A stretch of DNA of 55,654 nt from Chitinophagales bacterium. Lineage in GTDB: Bacteria; Bacteroidota; Bacteroidia; Chitinophagales; Chitinophagaceae. Below, one piece after another: positions 26,187 through 34,314 of this stretch; positions within the stretch are counted from its first letter, which is position 1; each line of letters begins with the position of its first letter. The DNA lies in the NCBI GenBank assembly GCA_013297995.1, contig JAAFJB010000012.1:1-55654 (forward strand). Reading direction: 5' to 3'. A program made the translations under genes and the position numbers. A model generated the notes under the pieces. That model saw nothing but the letters and a program-made list of their open reading frames with translations, did no database searches and had not been told where the DNA came from.

Positions 26187-26274
26187 GCAACAAATGATTA
26201 AATAAGCCCCAATTGATTTTGTTGCAATTGAAATATTCAGCATAGAATTTTCTGTCTAAAAATAAAAAGAACAC

Positions 26275-26946
26275 TTGAAAAAAATTGCGGTTATAACAGC
26301 AGGAGGCATTGGTAATAGAATGGGGGTGAACACGCCCAAACAATTTTTATTATTGGCTGGGAAACCTTTGTTATGGCATAGTTTCCAAGCGTTTTTAACT
26401 GCATTTACTGATATTGAATTTATATTGGTATTGCCAGCCCACCATTTAGATGGTGCTGACGCAGTAATAGCAGACTTGCAAATTGGTAATAAAACAACTA
26501 TTGTAGCAGGGGGGGTAACCCGTTTTCATTCGGTGCAGAATGGGTTAAAGAAAATTCTAGAACCCGCTGTAATTTTTGTACACGATGGAGTGCGTTGTTT
26601 GGTGAGTTCCCATTTAATTAAACAATGTTATGAACAAGCTTTGCTAACGGGTAGTGCAATTCCAGCTGTTATTTCAACCGATAGCATTCGGCTACAACAG
26701 AATGGATATTGTAGTTCTGTGGATCGTAATCTGATACATATTATTCAAACACCGCAGACCTTTCTGAGTGAAATACTTTTACCTGCATTTGAACAGGATT
26801 ACGCTGATTCCTTTACCGATGAAGCTACTGCGGTTGAGGCAGTAGGTAAAAAAGTTACGTTGATAGATGGGGACTACAATAATATTAAAATTACCCGACC
26901 AATAGATTTGTTAGTAGCAGAAAAAATTTTAGCGGATAAGCGATAA
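26275..26946 (+). CDS. ispD: 2-C-methyl-D-erythritol 4-phosphate cytidylyltransferase (TTG start)
   Basis: 223 residues. It catalyses the CTP-dependent third step of the MEP isoprenoid pathway. The nucleotide-binding start KKIAVITAGGIGNRMGVNTPKQFLLLAGKPLL is characteristic, with VHDGVRCLVS in the middle and IDGDYNNIKITRPIDLLVAE near the end (family pattern G-x3-N-x-K-x-T). The only start in frame with this N-terminus is TTG at 26275, since an in-frame TAA lies 12 nt upstream. Its last 18 bases overlap the convergent gene's end. It is not linked to other MEP genes here. Confidence 0.9.
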   Translation: MKKIAVITAGGIGNRMGVNTPKQFLLLAGKPLLWHSFQAFLTAFTDIEFILVLPAHHLDGADAVIADLQIGNKTTIVAGGVTRFHSVQNGLKKILEPAVIFVHDGVRCLVSSHLIKQCYEQALLTGSAIPAVISTDSIRLQQNGYCSSVDRNLIHIIQTPQTFLSEILLPAFEQDYADSFTDEATAVEAVGKKVTLIDGDYNNIKITRPIDLLVAEKILADKR

Positions 26947-27846
26947 GGGGAATGGCAGTTTATTGTAATGAAAGCTGTAATAGTATTCTTTCTTTGCGCC
27001 AAAACCAAGGTAGAATTCAGCTACGCCAGGCAGTGAAGATCCTTCAAAATCTAGTATTAAATCTTGTTCACTAAACTCGTTTATAAGTAAGTAGAATAAA
27101 TAATGATTTGCTTTTAAGTTTCTGCCCACCAATGTGGTGGTATTGAGTATATTATAAAGACGCTTATTATCTTTTAAAATAAGTGCGGTTGCAAGTAAGG
27201 TTCCATCTTTTTTTAATACACTTCTGGTGAAACACTTAGCTTCATTTACTAAATGGTTTGTGCAATATTGCTCAAACCGTTTATAATTGCAAGAAATTAT
27301 ATGTGGAGTTTTTTTGGCATGATATGTTTTATATAATTCAATTGTTTTATGAATAGATATTATACTTGAATAAACTAGATTGTTCCCCTTTGCCTGCTGA
27401 ATATTTTTTTGATGATCGGATCTAAAGTTTAAAAAACAAGCTTCAATGGGTTGCTTTAATGGTAGTACAAGGTTTAATTTTCTATGTGCCAAATCTAATT
27501 TCTCAATAAAGTTGTTATTGTAATTGAACAATAGGGTTCCATATTTGAATCTACTTTGCAATAGTTTAATGATTGCCAGAAAGGGCAAGTCTTTTAAATT
27601 ACCCACTAAGCCCAGTTGTTGTATGAAAGCAGGAGTATAAGCATATTTAATGCCGCCTTTTCTTCGCCAGGGAATGGGCATTACAGTTTCATAATCGTTT
27701 ACAATAATAGCATCCCATTGATCTGTTACTGCATTTAAATACTCAAACTGCATATAAATTAAACCGTTGGCAGCATTTAATACGCATTGATTCCATTTTG
27801 TGCGGTTAATAGCAGAAGCGCAAACAAGGTTAATATGGTGCTGCAC
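26929..27846 (-). CDS. FemAB/GNAT-like protein of the polysaccharide locus
   Basis: 305 residues, GTG start at 27846, with no upstream alternative seen. It has the two-lobed GNAT look of FemAB-type proteins, with a C-terminal segment LDFEGSSLPGVAEFYLGFGAKKEYYY that recurs in Bacteroidota homologues. FemAB-like proteins transfer aminoacyl or acyl groups to lipid-linked precursors, and in exosortase or EPS loci they are frequent but uncharacterised. It is the last gene of the minus-strand arm, 7 nt downstream of the sugar phosphotransferase, and its 3' end overlaps ispD by 18 bp. A role in decorating the glycan is inferred only from context. Confidence 0.6.
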   Translation of the reverse strand: MQHHINLVCASAINRTKWNQCVLNAANGLIYMQFEYLNAVTDQWDAIIVNDYETVMPIPWRRKGGIKYAYTPAFIQQLGLVGNLKDLPFLAIIKLLQSRFKYGTLLFNYNNNFIEKLDLAHRKLNLVLPLKQPIEACFLNFRSDHQKNIQQAKGNNLVYSSIISIHKTIELYKTYHAKKTPHIISCNYKRFEQYCTNHLVNEAKCFTRSVLKKDGTLLATALILKDNKRLYNILNTTTLVGRNLKANHYLFYLLINEFSEQDLILDFEGSSLPGVAEFYLGFGAKKEYYYSFHYNKLPFPLSLIR

Positions 27847-27853
27847 AATAAAA

Positions 27854-29260
27854 TTATTTTCCTTTACCAGATAGAATAATCCGGAGTGTATGCATTAATA
27901 TTTTAAAATCTAATAAGAGTGAGGCATTTTCAATGTAGATTAAATCGTACTGCATTCTTTCTATCATTTCATCAATATTGCTGGCATATCCAAATTGAAC
28001 CATTCCCCAAGAAGTAAGACCAGGCTTTGCCTTAAAGAGGTATCGATAGTAGGGGGTTTTGGTGATAAGCAGATCTATATATGGCTTTCGCTCTGGTCTT
28101 GGCCCTACAAGACTCATATTGCCAATTAAAATGTTCCAAAGTTGGGGTAGTTCATCTAGTCGCCATTTACGCATGGTTTTACCCCAAGTTGTAATTCTTT
28201 CGTCGTTGTCGCTTGAGAGTGCTGGCCCATTTTTTTCGGCGTCTGAATACATACTTCTAAACTTAAAAATGGTAAATGGTTTTCCCTTGTATCCAATTCG
28301 CTCTTGTTTATAAATAGCCCCCCCTGATGAGCTAAAAATGGTTTTTAAAATAAAAAATAAAAGTAGTGGGCTTAATATTACAAGTGCTGTGAATGATACA
28401 ACAATATCTATAAGTCTCTTAATATGTTGCTCCCTTGGAGAGAGCGCAGTAGTTTGAATATCAATTAGCATTGCACCCAGTATATTGCTAGATTTTACTG
28501 ATCCTGAAAGTATATCAATCGTATCTGGAATTAGTTTGATATCCACTTCTTGGTCAGTTAAATTGCTGATAAGTTCTTCAATAAGGTGCTTATCTTTTTT
28601 ATCAATAGAAATAATTACTCTCTCAATATAGTATTCCGCTACTATTTTTTTTACTTGATTTATATTGCCCAAATGTGGAATCCACTTAGCCAAACCATTT
28701 CTTATTTCATCTGAATAAACAGAACAAAAACCGATTGTTTTAAAACCGAGGTAGCGAAAATTTCTATCTAGGGCACTAAATATATTTACCGATTTGGGGT
28801 TGTTGCCAACCATTAATGTATTGAAATAGACCTGCCCCCTTTTCAAGGTTTTTTTTGTTTGAAAAAGTAATATAGTTCTACCACTGCTAATAAAAAATAC
28901 CTGTATTATTAAATAAACACAAAATTGCTCTACGCCATGCAGGTTACTAAAATTAGGCATGAAGTATAAAATAATACAGCCAAAAAAACTATGTAGTAAT
29001 GTGGCGGTAAGTTCAGTGAGTCTAGACTTTTCATAAAGTGATCTGTTATAGCTGCCCGTAAAAAAATATAAGCAACACCAGAATATGGGTACTAATAATA
29101 AGGCTCGTATTAATCTAGTTCCACTAATAGGAGTACCAAAAATATCAATTACTTCTAAAAAGTTATTGCAAAAAAATAAATTGTAAACAATGGTTGCCGC
29201 TAAGGAAAGGGTATAGTCGCTGAAAAAGTAGAGATTGATATTTTTTTTCCGATCTTTCAT
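27854..29260 (-). CDS. Polyprenyl-phosphate sugar phosphotransferase (WbaP/WcaJ-like)
   Basis: 468 residues. It starts glycan assembly by moving a sugar-1-phosphate from a UDP-sugar to undecaprenyl phosphate. The N-terminus has about four to five membrane helices (residues about 10-120), then a Rossmann-like CoA_binding_3 domain. A hydrophobic helix precedes the catalytic domain, which has FTIFKFRSMYSDAEKNGPAL and the catalytic pair D369-E370 in [11 protein letters not shown], followed by MSLVGPRPERKPYI. This is the long polytopic form of monotopic PGT. The ATG at 29260 is preferred to a TTG two codons upstream. It is the first of two initiating enzymes in this locus; substrate unknown. Confidence 0.9.
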   Translation of the reverse strand: MKDRKKNINLYFFSDYTLSLAATIVYNLFFCNNFLEVIDIFGTPISGTRLIRALLLVPIFWCCLYFFTGSYNRSLYEKSRLTELTATLLHSFFGCIILYFMPNFSNLHGVEQFCVYLIIQVFFISSGRTILLFQTKKTLKRGQVYFNTLMVGNNPKSVNIFSALDRNFRYLGFKTIGFCSVYSDEIRNGLAKWIPHLGNINQVKKIVAEYYIERVIISIDKKDKHLIEELISNLTDQEVDIKLIPDTIDILSGSVKSSNILGAMLIDIQTTALSPREQHIKRLIDIVVSFTALVILSPLLLFFILKTIFSSSGGAIYKQERIGYKGKPFTIFKFRSMYSDAEKNGPALSSDNDERITTWGKTMRKWRLDELPQLWNILIGNMSLVGPRPERKPYIDLLITKTPYYRYLFKAKPGLTSWGMVQFGYASNIDEMIERMQYDLIYIENASLLLDFKILMHTLRIILSGKGK

Positions 29261-29278
29261 AATCAATCCGTAAATAGT

Positions 29279-30253
29279 TTATGCCAATATAGTAGTACTG
29301 TTGATTTTTTCAAGAATTTGATGTGCAACTTCCATGGCCAAGTATCCGTCAATTTCACTTACTATGGTGGGCTTATTTTGAAGGATGGAGTCTATAAATG
29401 CCTCAAGTTCTAACTTAATTGCGTTTTGAGCGGCAATGATAGGAGTTGCAATAGCAATTGTTTTTTTTCCGTTTAAAGTATCAATGTCAAAAGAAAATAC
29501 ATGGGTATCATCGGGCTGTTTCAGTTTGATGATTTCAGTTTTCTTCTCTAAAAAATCAATTCCAATATAAGCGTCTTTCTGAAATAAACGCATTTTACGC
29601 ATTTTTTTCATACTAATTCGGCTGCTGGTAAGATTTGCTACACATCCGTTATTGAATTCAATTCTTACATTAGCAATATCAGGGGAGTCTGTTAAAACGG
29701 TAACGCCGCTTGCGGCTATGCTTTTAACATCGCTTTTAACGAGACTCAAAATAATATCAATATCATGAATCATTAGGTCTAGTATAACACTCACTTCGGT
29801 GCCCCTAGGGTTAAACTGAGCCAGTCTATGCACTTCAATAAACATGGGGTTGAGGTTAATTTCCTTAATAGCTAAGAAAGCCGGGTTAAACCTTTCAACA
29901 TGGCCAACTTGAAACTTTACATTTGCCTCTTTTACAAGACTCACCAATGCTTTACCTTCTTTTAAAGTGTGGGTGATGGGTTTTTCAACAAATACATGTT
30001 TGCCTTTTCTTACCGCCTGCATACAGATATCAAAGTGTTGATTGGTAGGGGTAATTACATCAATAATATCACAGGCGTCCATTAATTTTTCTTCATCCAT
30101 AAAACGCTTTAATCCATACTTATCACCAACTTCTTTTGCGTGCTCATTATTCGGATCAAAAAAGCCGACCAGCTTTATTCCCGGTATTTCTTTCCAGTTA
30201 TTCAAATGAAATTTGCCTAAATGACCAACCCCAAATACACCTACTTTCAGCAT
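29279..30253 (-). CDS. Gfo/Idh/MocA-family sugar dehydrogenase
   Basis: 324 residues. The Rossmann domain starts KVGVFGVGHLGKFHL with the GxGxxG dinucleotide loop (residues 8-13), and the family EKP motif is VEKPI with K91. QVGHVERFNPAFLAIKEI and DLMIHDIDIILSLV resemble UDP-GlcNAc 3-dehydrogenases (GnnA/WlbA type), in which a histidine in the latter motif is catalytic. It probably oxidises a nucleotide sugar for the polymer. It lies between the GT2 gene and the phosphotransferase (18 nt gap), in the minus-strand operon. A TATCTTTA at 30274-30281 may be a local promoter. Confidence 0.8.
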   Translation of the reverse strand: MLKVGVFGVGHLGKFHLNNWKEIPGIKLVGFFDPNNEHAKEVGDKYGLKRFMDEEKLMDACDIIDVITPTNQHFDICMQAVRKGKHVFVEKPITHTLKEGKALVSLVKEANVKFQVGHVERFNPAFLAIKEINLNPMFIEVHRLAQFNPRGTEVSVILDLMIHDIDIILSLVKSDVKSIAASGVTVLTDSPDIANVRIEFNNGCVANLTSSRISMKKMRKMRLFQKDAYIGIDFLEKKTEIIKLKQPDDTHVFSFDIDTLNGKKTIAIATPIIAAQNAIKLELEAFIDSILQNKPTIVSEIDGYLAMEVAHQILEKINSTTILA

Positions 30254-30273
30254 AAAATTGATTATATAATTGG

Positions 30274-30281
30274 TAAAGATA
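30274..30281 (-). promoter_or_regulatory. Possible promoter -7 element before the Gfo/Idh gene
   Basis: On the minus strand TATCTTTA, one mismatch to TANNTTTG, 20 nt before the ATG, in the 73-nt spacer behind the GT2 gene. No clear -33. Confidence 0.35.
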
Positions 30282-30326
30282 ATTAAATAGCCTCCCTTGG
30301 TTTAGATTATTACTTGTATGTGAAAA

Positions 30327-31133
30327 TTATATGCCAATCATTCTTTTTAATCTTTTCAAGATTCCTTTCCATAAACCACCATCTATTTGTATTCTTCTAT
30401 CGGTAGTCCATACTAATGCATTGATATTGGTTACATAAAACAGTTTGCCATACCCTTTGTTTCTAAGTTTTAAAGCCAGCCATCCGTCTTCGTTGGTGCC
30501 TGGCGGATGGTTAAAACCATCCACGGAGAGCCCTTGTTCTCTTCGAAATCCAGAATTAAAACCATAGGAATTCATGGCTTCATCTCTAAATGTTTTGTTG
30601 AGCCACCGCATAAAGTCAGCAAAATACTCATAAAAAAAATAGGTAAGCCTGCCTGTTGATCCAATTGGAATAAAGGAAAATCTACCATAAACGGCTGCTA
30701 CACTATTGTTTTTAGCTAATGGATATACCATTTGTTCTATCCAATCTTTAGGGTAGATGGTATCTGCATCAGCATTTAAAATGTATTGGCCTTTGGCAAC
30801 AGCCAGCCCTGCATTTCTGGCTACAGTAATTCCTTGCACCAATTCCCTAATACAGGGAATACCAGCCGCTTGAACCATTTGCTCAGTATTGTCTTTTGAA
30901 TTGTTATTAACAACAATAATTTCAACCGACCATTGGGTGGTATTATTGCTAAGCGACAGTAAGGTTTGAAGAATATTATCTTCTTCATTGTATGCTGGCA
31001 TTACAATTGACACTTGGGGATGCCCCTTTTGGAGTTGCTGATACGCTTGTTGCACAAGTACCGTAGTGGCTATTTCCTTGGCACTTGTATTAAAAAGTTC
31101 CTGAATATATGCAGGTAAATAAATGGGTCTCAT
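30327..31133 (-). CDS. Glycosyltransferase family 2
   Basis: 268 residues. The GT-A fold starts HPQVSIVMPAYNEEDNILQTLLSL (about residues 38-61). EIIVVNNNSKDNTEQMV follows, and the metal-binding DxD appears as LNADADTIYPKDWI (near residue 118). NEDGWLALKLRNKGYGKLFYV supplies the acidic catalytic segment. There is no membrane helix at the C-terminus, so the enzyme should work at the cytoplasmic face. First gene of the minus-strand arm, with a TAGATTTA -7-like element at 31151-31158. Donor sugar unknown. Confidence 0.85.
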   Translation of the reverse strand: MRPIYLPAYIQELFNTSAKEIATTVLVQQAYQQLQKGHPQVSIVMPAYNEEDNILQTLLSLSNNTTQWSVEIIVVNNNSKDNTEQMVQAAGIPCIRELVQGITVARNAGLAVAKGQYILNADADTIYPKDWIEQMVYPLAKNNSVAAVYGRFSFIPIGSTGRLTYFFYEYFADFMRWLNKTFRDEAMNSYGFNSGFRREQGLSVDGFNHPPGTNEDGWLALKLRNKGYGKLFYVTNINALVWTTDRRIQIDGGLWKGILKRLKRMIGI

Positions 31134-31150
31134 AGTTTTGAAAAGAGGAC

Positions 31151-31158
31151 TAAATCTA
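31151..31158 (-). promoter_or_regulatory. Possible promoter -7 element for the minus-strand glycan arm
   Basis: On the minus strand TAGATTTA, one mismatch to TANNTTTG, 17 nt before the GT2 ATG. It lies in a 111-bp very AT-rich divergent region shared with the receiver gene at 31245, where no clear plus-strand promoter was seen. Confidence 0.4.
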
Positions 31159-31244
31159 GTGAAAAAAAATAATTCTTATGTACGATTATATTTTATATAT
31201 ATTTAAATATATTTATTTTTTACAAACGCACAAAATTTTAAAAT

Positions 31245-31640
31245 ATGGCTTTTAGTAATTCAGATCAATTAAAAATAGTGGTAGTGGAGGATGAGATGAC
31301 TATGCAATTGATTCTGAAAAAATATTTGAGTAATTTATATGAAGTAGAAATTTTTAAAGACGGCCTAGACGCACTTGCATTTTTGCAGCAAGGCAATATA
31401 CCCGATTTAATTATATCAGATTTAAATACGCCTGTGATGGGGGGTATGGAGCTTACAAGGCAATTGAGGGCCAGTGATATATTCTCTGCCATTCCTATTG
31501 TAATTTTGTCTGGCGAGGAAAGTTCAGAAACCATCATACAGTGCTTAGAAGCTGGAGCAGATGATTATTTAGTTAAACCTTTTAATCCCAAAGAGCTTGA
31601 AGCTAGATTGAAAGTGGTGATGAGAAGAATTCGTAAATAA
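31245..31640 (+). CDS. Stand-alone CheY-like response regulator (receiver only)
   Basis: 131 residues, a single receiver domain with no output domain. All phosphorylation residues are in place: acidic pair E15-D16 (VVVEDEM), phospho-acceptor D59 (LIISDLNTPVMGG), S89 (ILSGEE) and K111 (YLVKPFN). It is the first gene of the plus-strand polysaccharide arm and is followed 15 nt later by a sugar phosphotransferase with a degenerate receiver. The context suggests it controls polymer synthesis by protein-protein contact, not by DNA binding. No histidine kinase is encoded nearby. Confidence 0.92.
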   Translation: MAFSNSDQLKIVVVEDEMTMQLILKKYLSNLYEVEIFKDGLDALAFLQQGNIPDLIISDLNTPVMGGMELTRQLRASDIFSAIPIVILSGEESSETIIQCLEAGADDYLVKPFNPKELEARLKVVMRRIRK

Positions 31641-31655
31641 AAGCCAACTAAAAAT

Positions 31656-32861
31656 ATGACTATTCAAGATCAGGCTGCTACACCCATAATTGCTTGTATT
31701 GATTGCGATGAAAATGTATTTCTGGCCTTATCAAGTATAGGGTTTGAAGGGATCAAATGGGTTAGTTTTGAGCATGCCAATGCTTTTTTCGCTGCGTTAG
31801 AAAAGCAAGAGTATAAGGTGGTAGCCATTATATCTCAAAGTGAAGTTTTAGGAACTAATGGAATATCATTATTAGAAATGCTGAATCGGAAAAAGGGAAT
31901 TCAGCTGCCTTATTTTTTAGTGAGCCAACAATTGAGCGCTAGTATTGCTAAACACGCCCTTAAAGCTGGTGTTGCAGACGTTTTTAGGCTCCCTATTAAA
32001 AGAGATCAGGTGGCAACTAGATTGCCCATGATGATAGAAAACTGGGCAATTTTGAGGAATCCAAATACCAAAGGGTTAGAATTTGGGAAGTATAAAACCC
32101 CCCTTATAAAAAGGGCATTTGATATTTTTTTTGCAGGCATGGCCATACTCCTGCTCTCGCCTGTATTGTTAGTGGTTTGTATATTATTAAAATTAGAATC
32201 TAAAGGCCCCATTTTCTATTACGCTTTGAGAGTTGGCTCTGGATACAGAACCTTTAAATTTTATAAGTTTAGATCTATGTTTGTTAATGCAGATCAGCGA
32301 CTAAAAGATTTGAAACATTTGAATCAATACAATGTGTTAGATGAGGCGAATGCAGCCAATACTGCCAATGCGTTTGAAGAGATCTTGTGCAGTGAGTGTA
32401 AGGCGGCTGGAACGGGATGTAGATTCCCCATTTATTCAGATACCATTCGTTGGTGTGAAAAACAGTATAATGATAATAGAAAGGCGAAAGCTGGCTCTGC
32501 GTTTTTTAAATTAAAAGACGATCCTCGTATCACTCGGGTAGGCAAGTTTATTCGAAATTCTAGTATTGATGAGCTGCCACAACTTTGGAATGTGATTATT
32601 GGAGATATGAGCATAGTTGGAAATCGCCCACTGCCCTTGTACGAAGCGGAAAAATTAACTACCGATAAGTATGCAATGCGATTTATGGCACCTGCTGGCA
32701 TTACTGGTTTGTGGCAAGTTGAGAAAAGGGGGAAGGGAGAAATGTCTGAAGATGAGCGACTCATGCTAGACAATAAATATGCTGAGAATCACAGTTTTTT
32801 GAATGATATCAAACTCATCTTAAGAACCATTCCCGCATTATTACAGTCAGAATCTGTATAA
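31656..32861 (+). CDS. Degenerate receiver domain fused to a polyprenyl-phosphate sugar phosphotransferase
   Basis: 401 residues. Residues about 11-125 follow the receiver fold in step with the preceding gene ([64 protein letters not shown]). The phospho-acceptor position is Q61 instead of Asp, and the conserved Lys is L112, so it cannot be phosphorylated in the normal way. A single hydrophobic helix (about 154-180) then leads into the monotopic PGT domain: [12 protein letters not shown], catalytic D305-E306 in [11 protein letters not shown], and [13 protein letters not shown]. An insertion holds four cysteines (C245, C248, C255, C267; Cx2Cx6Cx11C), perhaps a metal site. It would prime the repeat unit on undecaprenyl phosphate. 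The fusion and its receiver neighbour imply regulated initiation. Confidence 0.85.
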   Translation: MTIQDQAATPIIACIDCDENVFLALSSIGFEGIKWVSFEHANAFFAALEKQEYKVVAIISQSEVLGTNGISLLEMLNRKKGIQLPYFLVSQQLSASIAKHALKAGVADVFRLPIKRDQVATRLPMMIENWAILRNPNTKGLEFGKYKTPLIKRAFDIFFAGMAILLLSPVLLVVCILLKLESKGPIFYYALRVGSGYRTFKFYKFRSMFVNADQRLKDLKHLNQYNVLDEANAANTANAFEEILCSECKAAGTGCRFPIYSDTIRWCEKQYNDNRKAKAGSAFFKLKDDPRITRVGKFIRNSSIDELPQLWNVIIGDMSIVGNRPLPLYEAEKLTTDKYAMRFMAPAGITGLWQVEKRGKGEMSEDERLMLDNKYAENHSFLNDIKLILRTIPALLQSESV

Positions 32862-33476
32862 TCAAACCCTTATCCATTCTTTTTTATCAAAATCATATTG
32901 TTTAATCACTTTCGCGGGGTTGCCTACTGCAATGGAATAAGGAGGTATGTTTTTAGTAACTATAGCTCCTGCGGCAATCACACTATGTTTGCCAATGGTT
33001 ACACCAGCAGTAATTACTGCATTAGCTGCAATCCAACAGTCATCCTCAATAATAATTGGAGCCGTTAAAATGGGTTGTTCCATAATTGCAATATTGGGGT
33101 TTTTGTATTCGTGATTTAGTGCGCTCGCAACTATATTCTGGGCAAAAATTACTTTATTGCCAATAGTAATGGGGCCAATTATTACATTTCCCATACCAAT
33201 TAGGGTATTATTACCTATGATCACATTTCCCACCCCATTATTAATAGTAGCAAAACTCTCAATAACAGATCCTGCTCCTAATACAAACTCATTAAATGGT
33301 AGTACATCTATGCGGGTCTGTCGCCTAATTTTTGACCCAGCGCCTCGTTTGTGAAGTAATGGGTTGATGAATATTTTTACCCATAATCTTGGTCTTGCCT
33401 CATTGGTTGGAACCAATGCCCAATGAACGAACTTTTTTAATCTAGGATTCTGCTTAATACGCTCTTTAATTGACAT
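32862..33476 (-). CDS. Hexapeptide-repeat (LbH) acyltransferase
   Basis: 204 residues. A left-handed beta-helix is evident from many hexapeptide turns such as VGNVIIGNNTLIGMGNVIIG and IIIEDDCWIAANAVITAGV, ending VTKNIPPYSIAVGNPAKVIK, the standard end of xenobiotic/sugar O-acetyltransferases. The catalytic histidine is likely that in SALNHEYKNP. It would acetylate a sugar of the polymer. The ATG at 33476 is chosen; a TTG eight codons upstream is weaker. It sits on the opposite strand to its neighbours, its stop touching that of the phosphotransferase tail to tail. Confidence 0.85.
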   Translation of the reverse strand: MSIKERIKQNPRLKKFVHWALVPTNEARPRLWVKIFINPLLHKRGAGSKIRRQTRIDVLPFNEFVLGAGSVIESFATINNGVGNVIIGNNTLIGMGNVIIGPITIGNKVIFAQNIVASALNHEYKNPNIAIMEQPILTAPIIIEDDCWIAANAVITAGVTIGKHSVIAAGAIVTKNIPPYSIAVGNPAKVIKQYDFDKKEWIRV

Positions 33477-33530
33477 ATTTTTGTTTATGGGGTTATGCAA
33501 TAATTAATGAGTAATACGAGTAAAAATAGC

Positions 33531-33558
33531 TTGCTGATTGGTAAATTTATTATCTTTA
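33531..33558 (+). promoter_or_regulatory. Promoter of the TolC-like/Wzc export genes
   Basis: TTG at 33531-33533, a 17-nt spacer and TATCTTTA at 33551-33558 (one mismatch to TANNTTTG). It ends 6 nt before the ATG at 33565, so the leader would be almost absent. Confidence 0.5.
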
Positions 33559-33564
33559 ACTCAT

Positions 33565-34314
33565 ATGACTATCATTGGTTTATATAAAAATAATTCGTTC
33601 ATCACTAGAACTATTGTTTCTCTGTATGCCCCCTTGGTGAAAAGGAGGGTAATTCGAGTACTATTCTGGGGTTTTTTTCTATTCTTTTCCGCCAGTGTAA
33701 AAGCACAAGAGTCTATGATTCCAGAGCTTTCTTATCCTTTTTTGGAAAAACTTATTCTCACTGCTAAGCAAAATTATCCACGAATGAAAGCTAATCAACG
33801 AAGGATTCATGTTGCTGAGTTAACCTTTAAAAAAAATCGCTTGTCGTGGTTCGATTTTTTTACGCTATCTGGATTTTATAGCCCCAGTACTTCCGTTACA
33901 CTCACTAATGCCACTTTAACTGGGGTTCAGATAGGAGCGTTTATAAATATTTCAAATCTCATTCAAAAGCCTGTCATTTTAAAGCAAAACCGAGAGGAGA
34001 TTGCCATTGCTAAACTACAGTTTGACGAGTATGCACTTACCATTGAAGCCGAAGTAAAAACGCGGTATTTTAGGTATATGCAGCAGTTGACAGTGTTGCG
34101 GGTTCACAACCAAAATGCAATTGACTTTGAAAGTTTGGTTAAACAAATTAAATTTAAATTTGAAAGAGGAGAAGATAGTTTTGAGAATTATAGTAAAGCA
34201 TTGGTACAAAATGGTGAACAAAAACAAAAAATAATTGAAACAGAGGGAGCGGTATTGGTAGCAAAAACAATTTTAGAGGAATTGGTGGGCAAAAAGTTAG
34301 AGGAAGTGAAGTAA
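33565..34314 (+). CDS. Half-length TolC-like outer-membrane protein
   Basis: 249 residues with a signal sequence (RRVIRVLFWGFFLFFSASVKA, cut before QES). The mature part has one TolC unit only: helix FLEKLILTAKQNYPRMKANQRRIHVAELTFKK, a strand FTLSGFYSP, a second strand TGVQIGAFINIS, then two long helices (NREEIAIAKLQFDEY to the end, with the family-like FERGEDSFENYSKALV). Full TolC proteins have two such units and more than 400 residues. It ends exactly where the Wzc-like gene begins (TAA followed by ATG). No Wza/SLBB export gene is seen in the locus, so it may form or help the export path. This role is inferred. Confidence 0.65.
   Translation: MTIIGLYKNNSFITRTIVSLYAPLVKRRVIRVLFWGFFLFFSASVKAQESMIPELSYPFLEKLILTAKQNYPRMKANQRRIHVAELTFKKNRLSWFDFFTLSGFYSPSTSVTLTNATLTGVQIGAFINISNLIQKPVILKQNREEIAIAKLQFDEYALTIEAEVKTRYFRYMQQLTVLRVHNQNAIDFESLVKQIKFKFERGEDSFENYSKALVQNGEQKQKIIETEGAVLVAKTILEELVGKKLEEVK

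Noticed and set aside
32985..33354. Plus-strand frame opposite the acyltransferase
   Set aside because: The minus strand shows unmistakable hexapeptide repeats; the other frame is a shadow of that periodicity.
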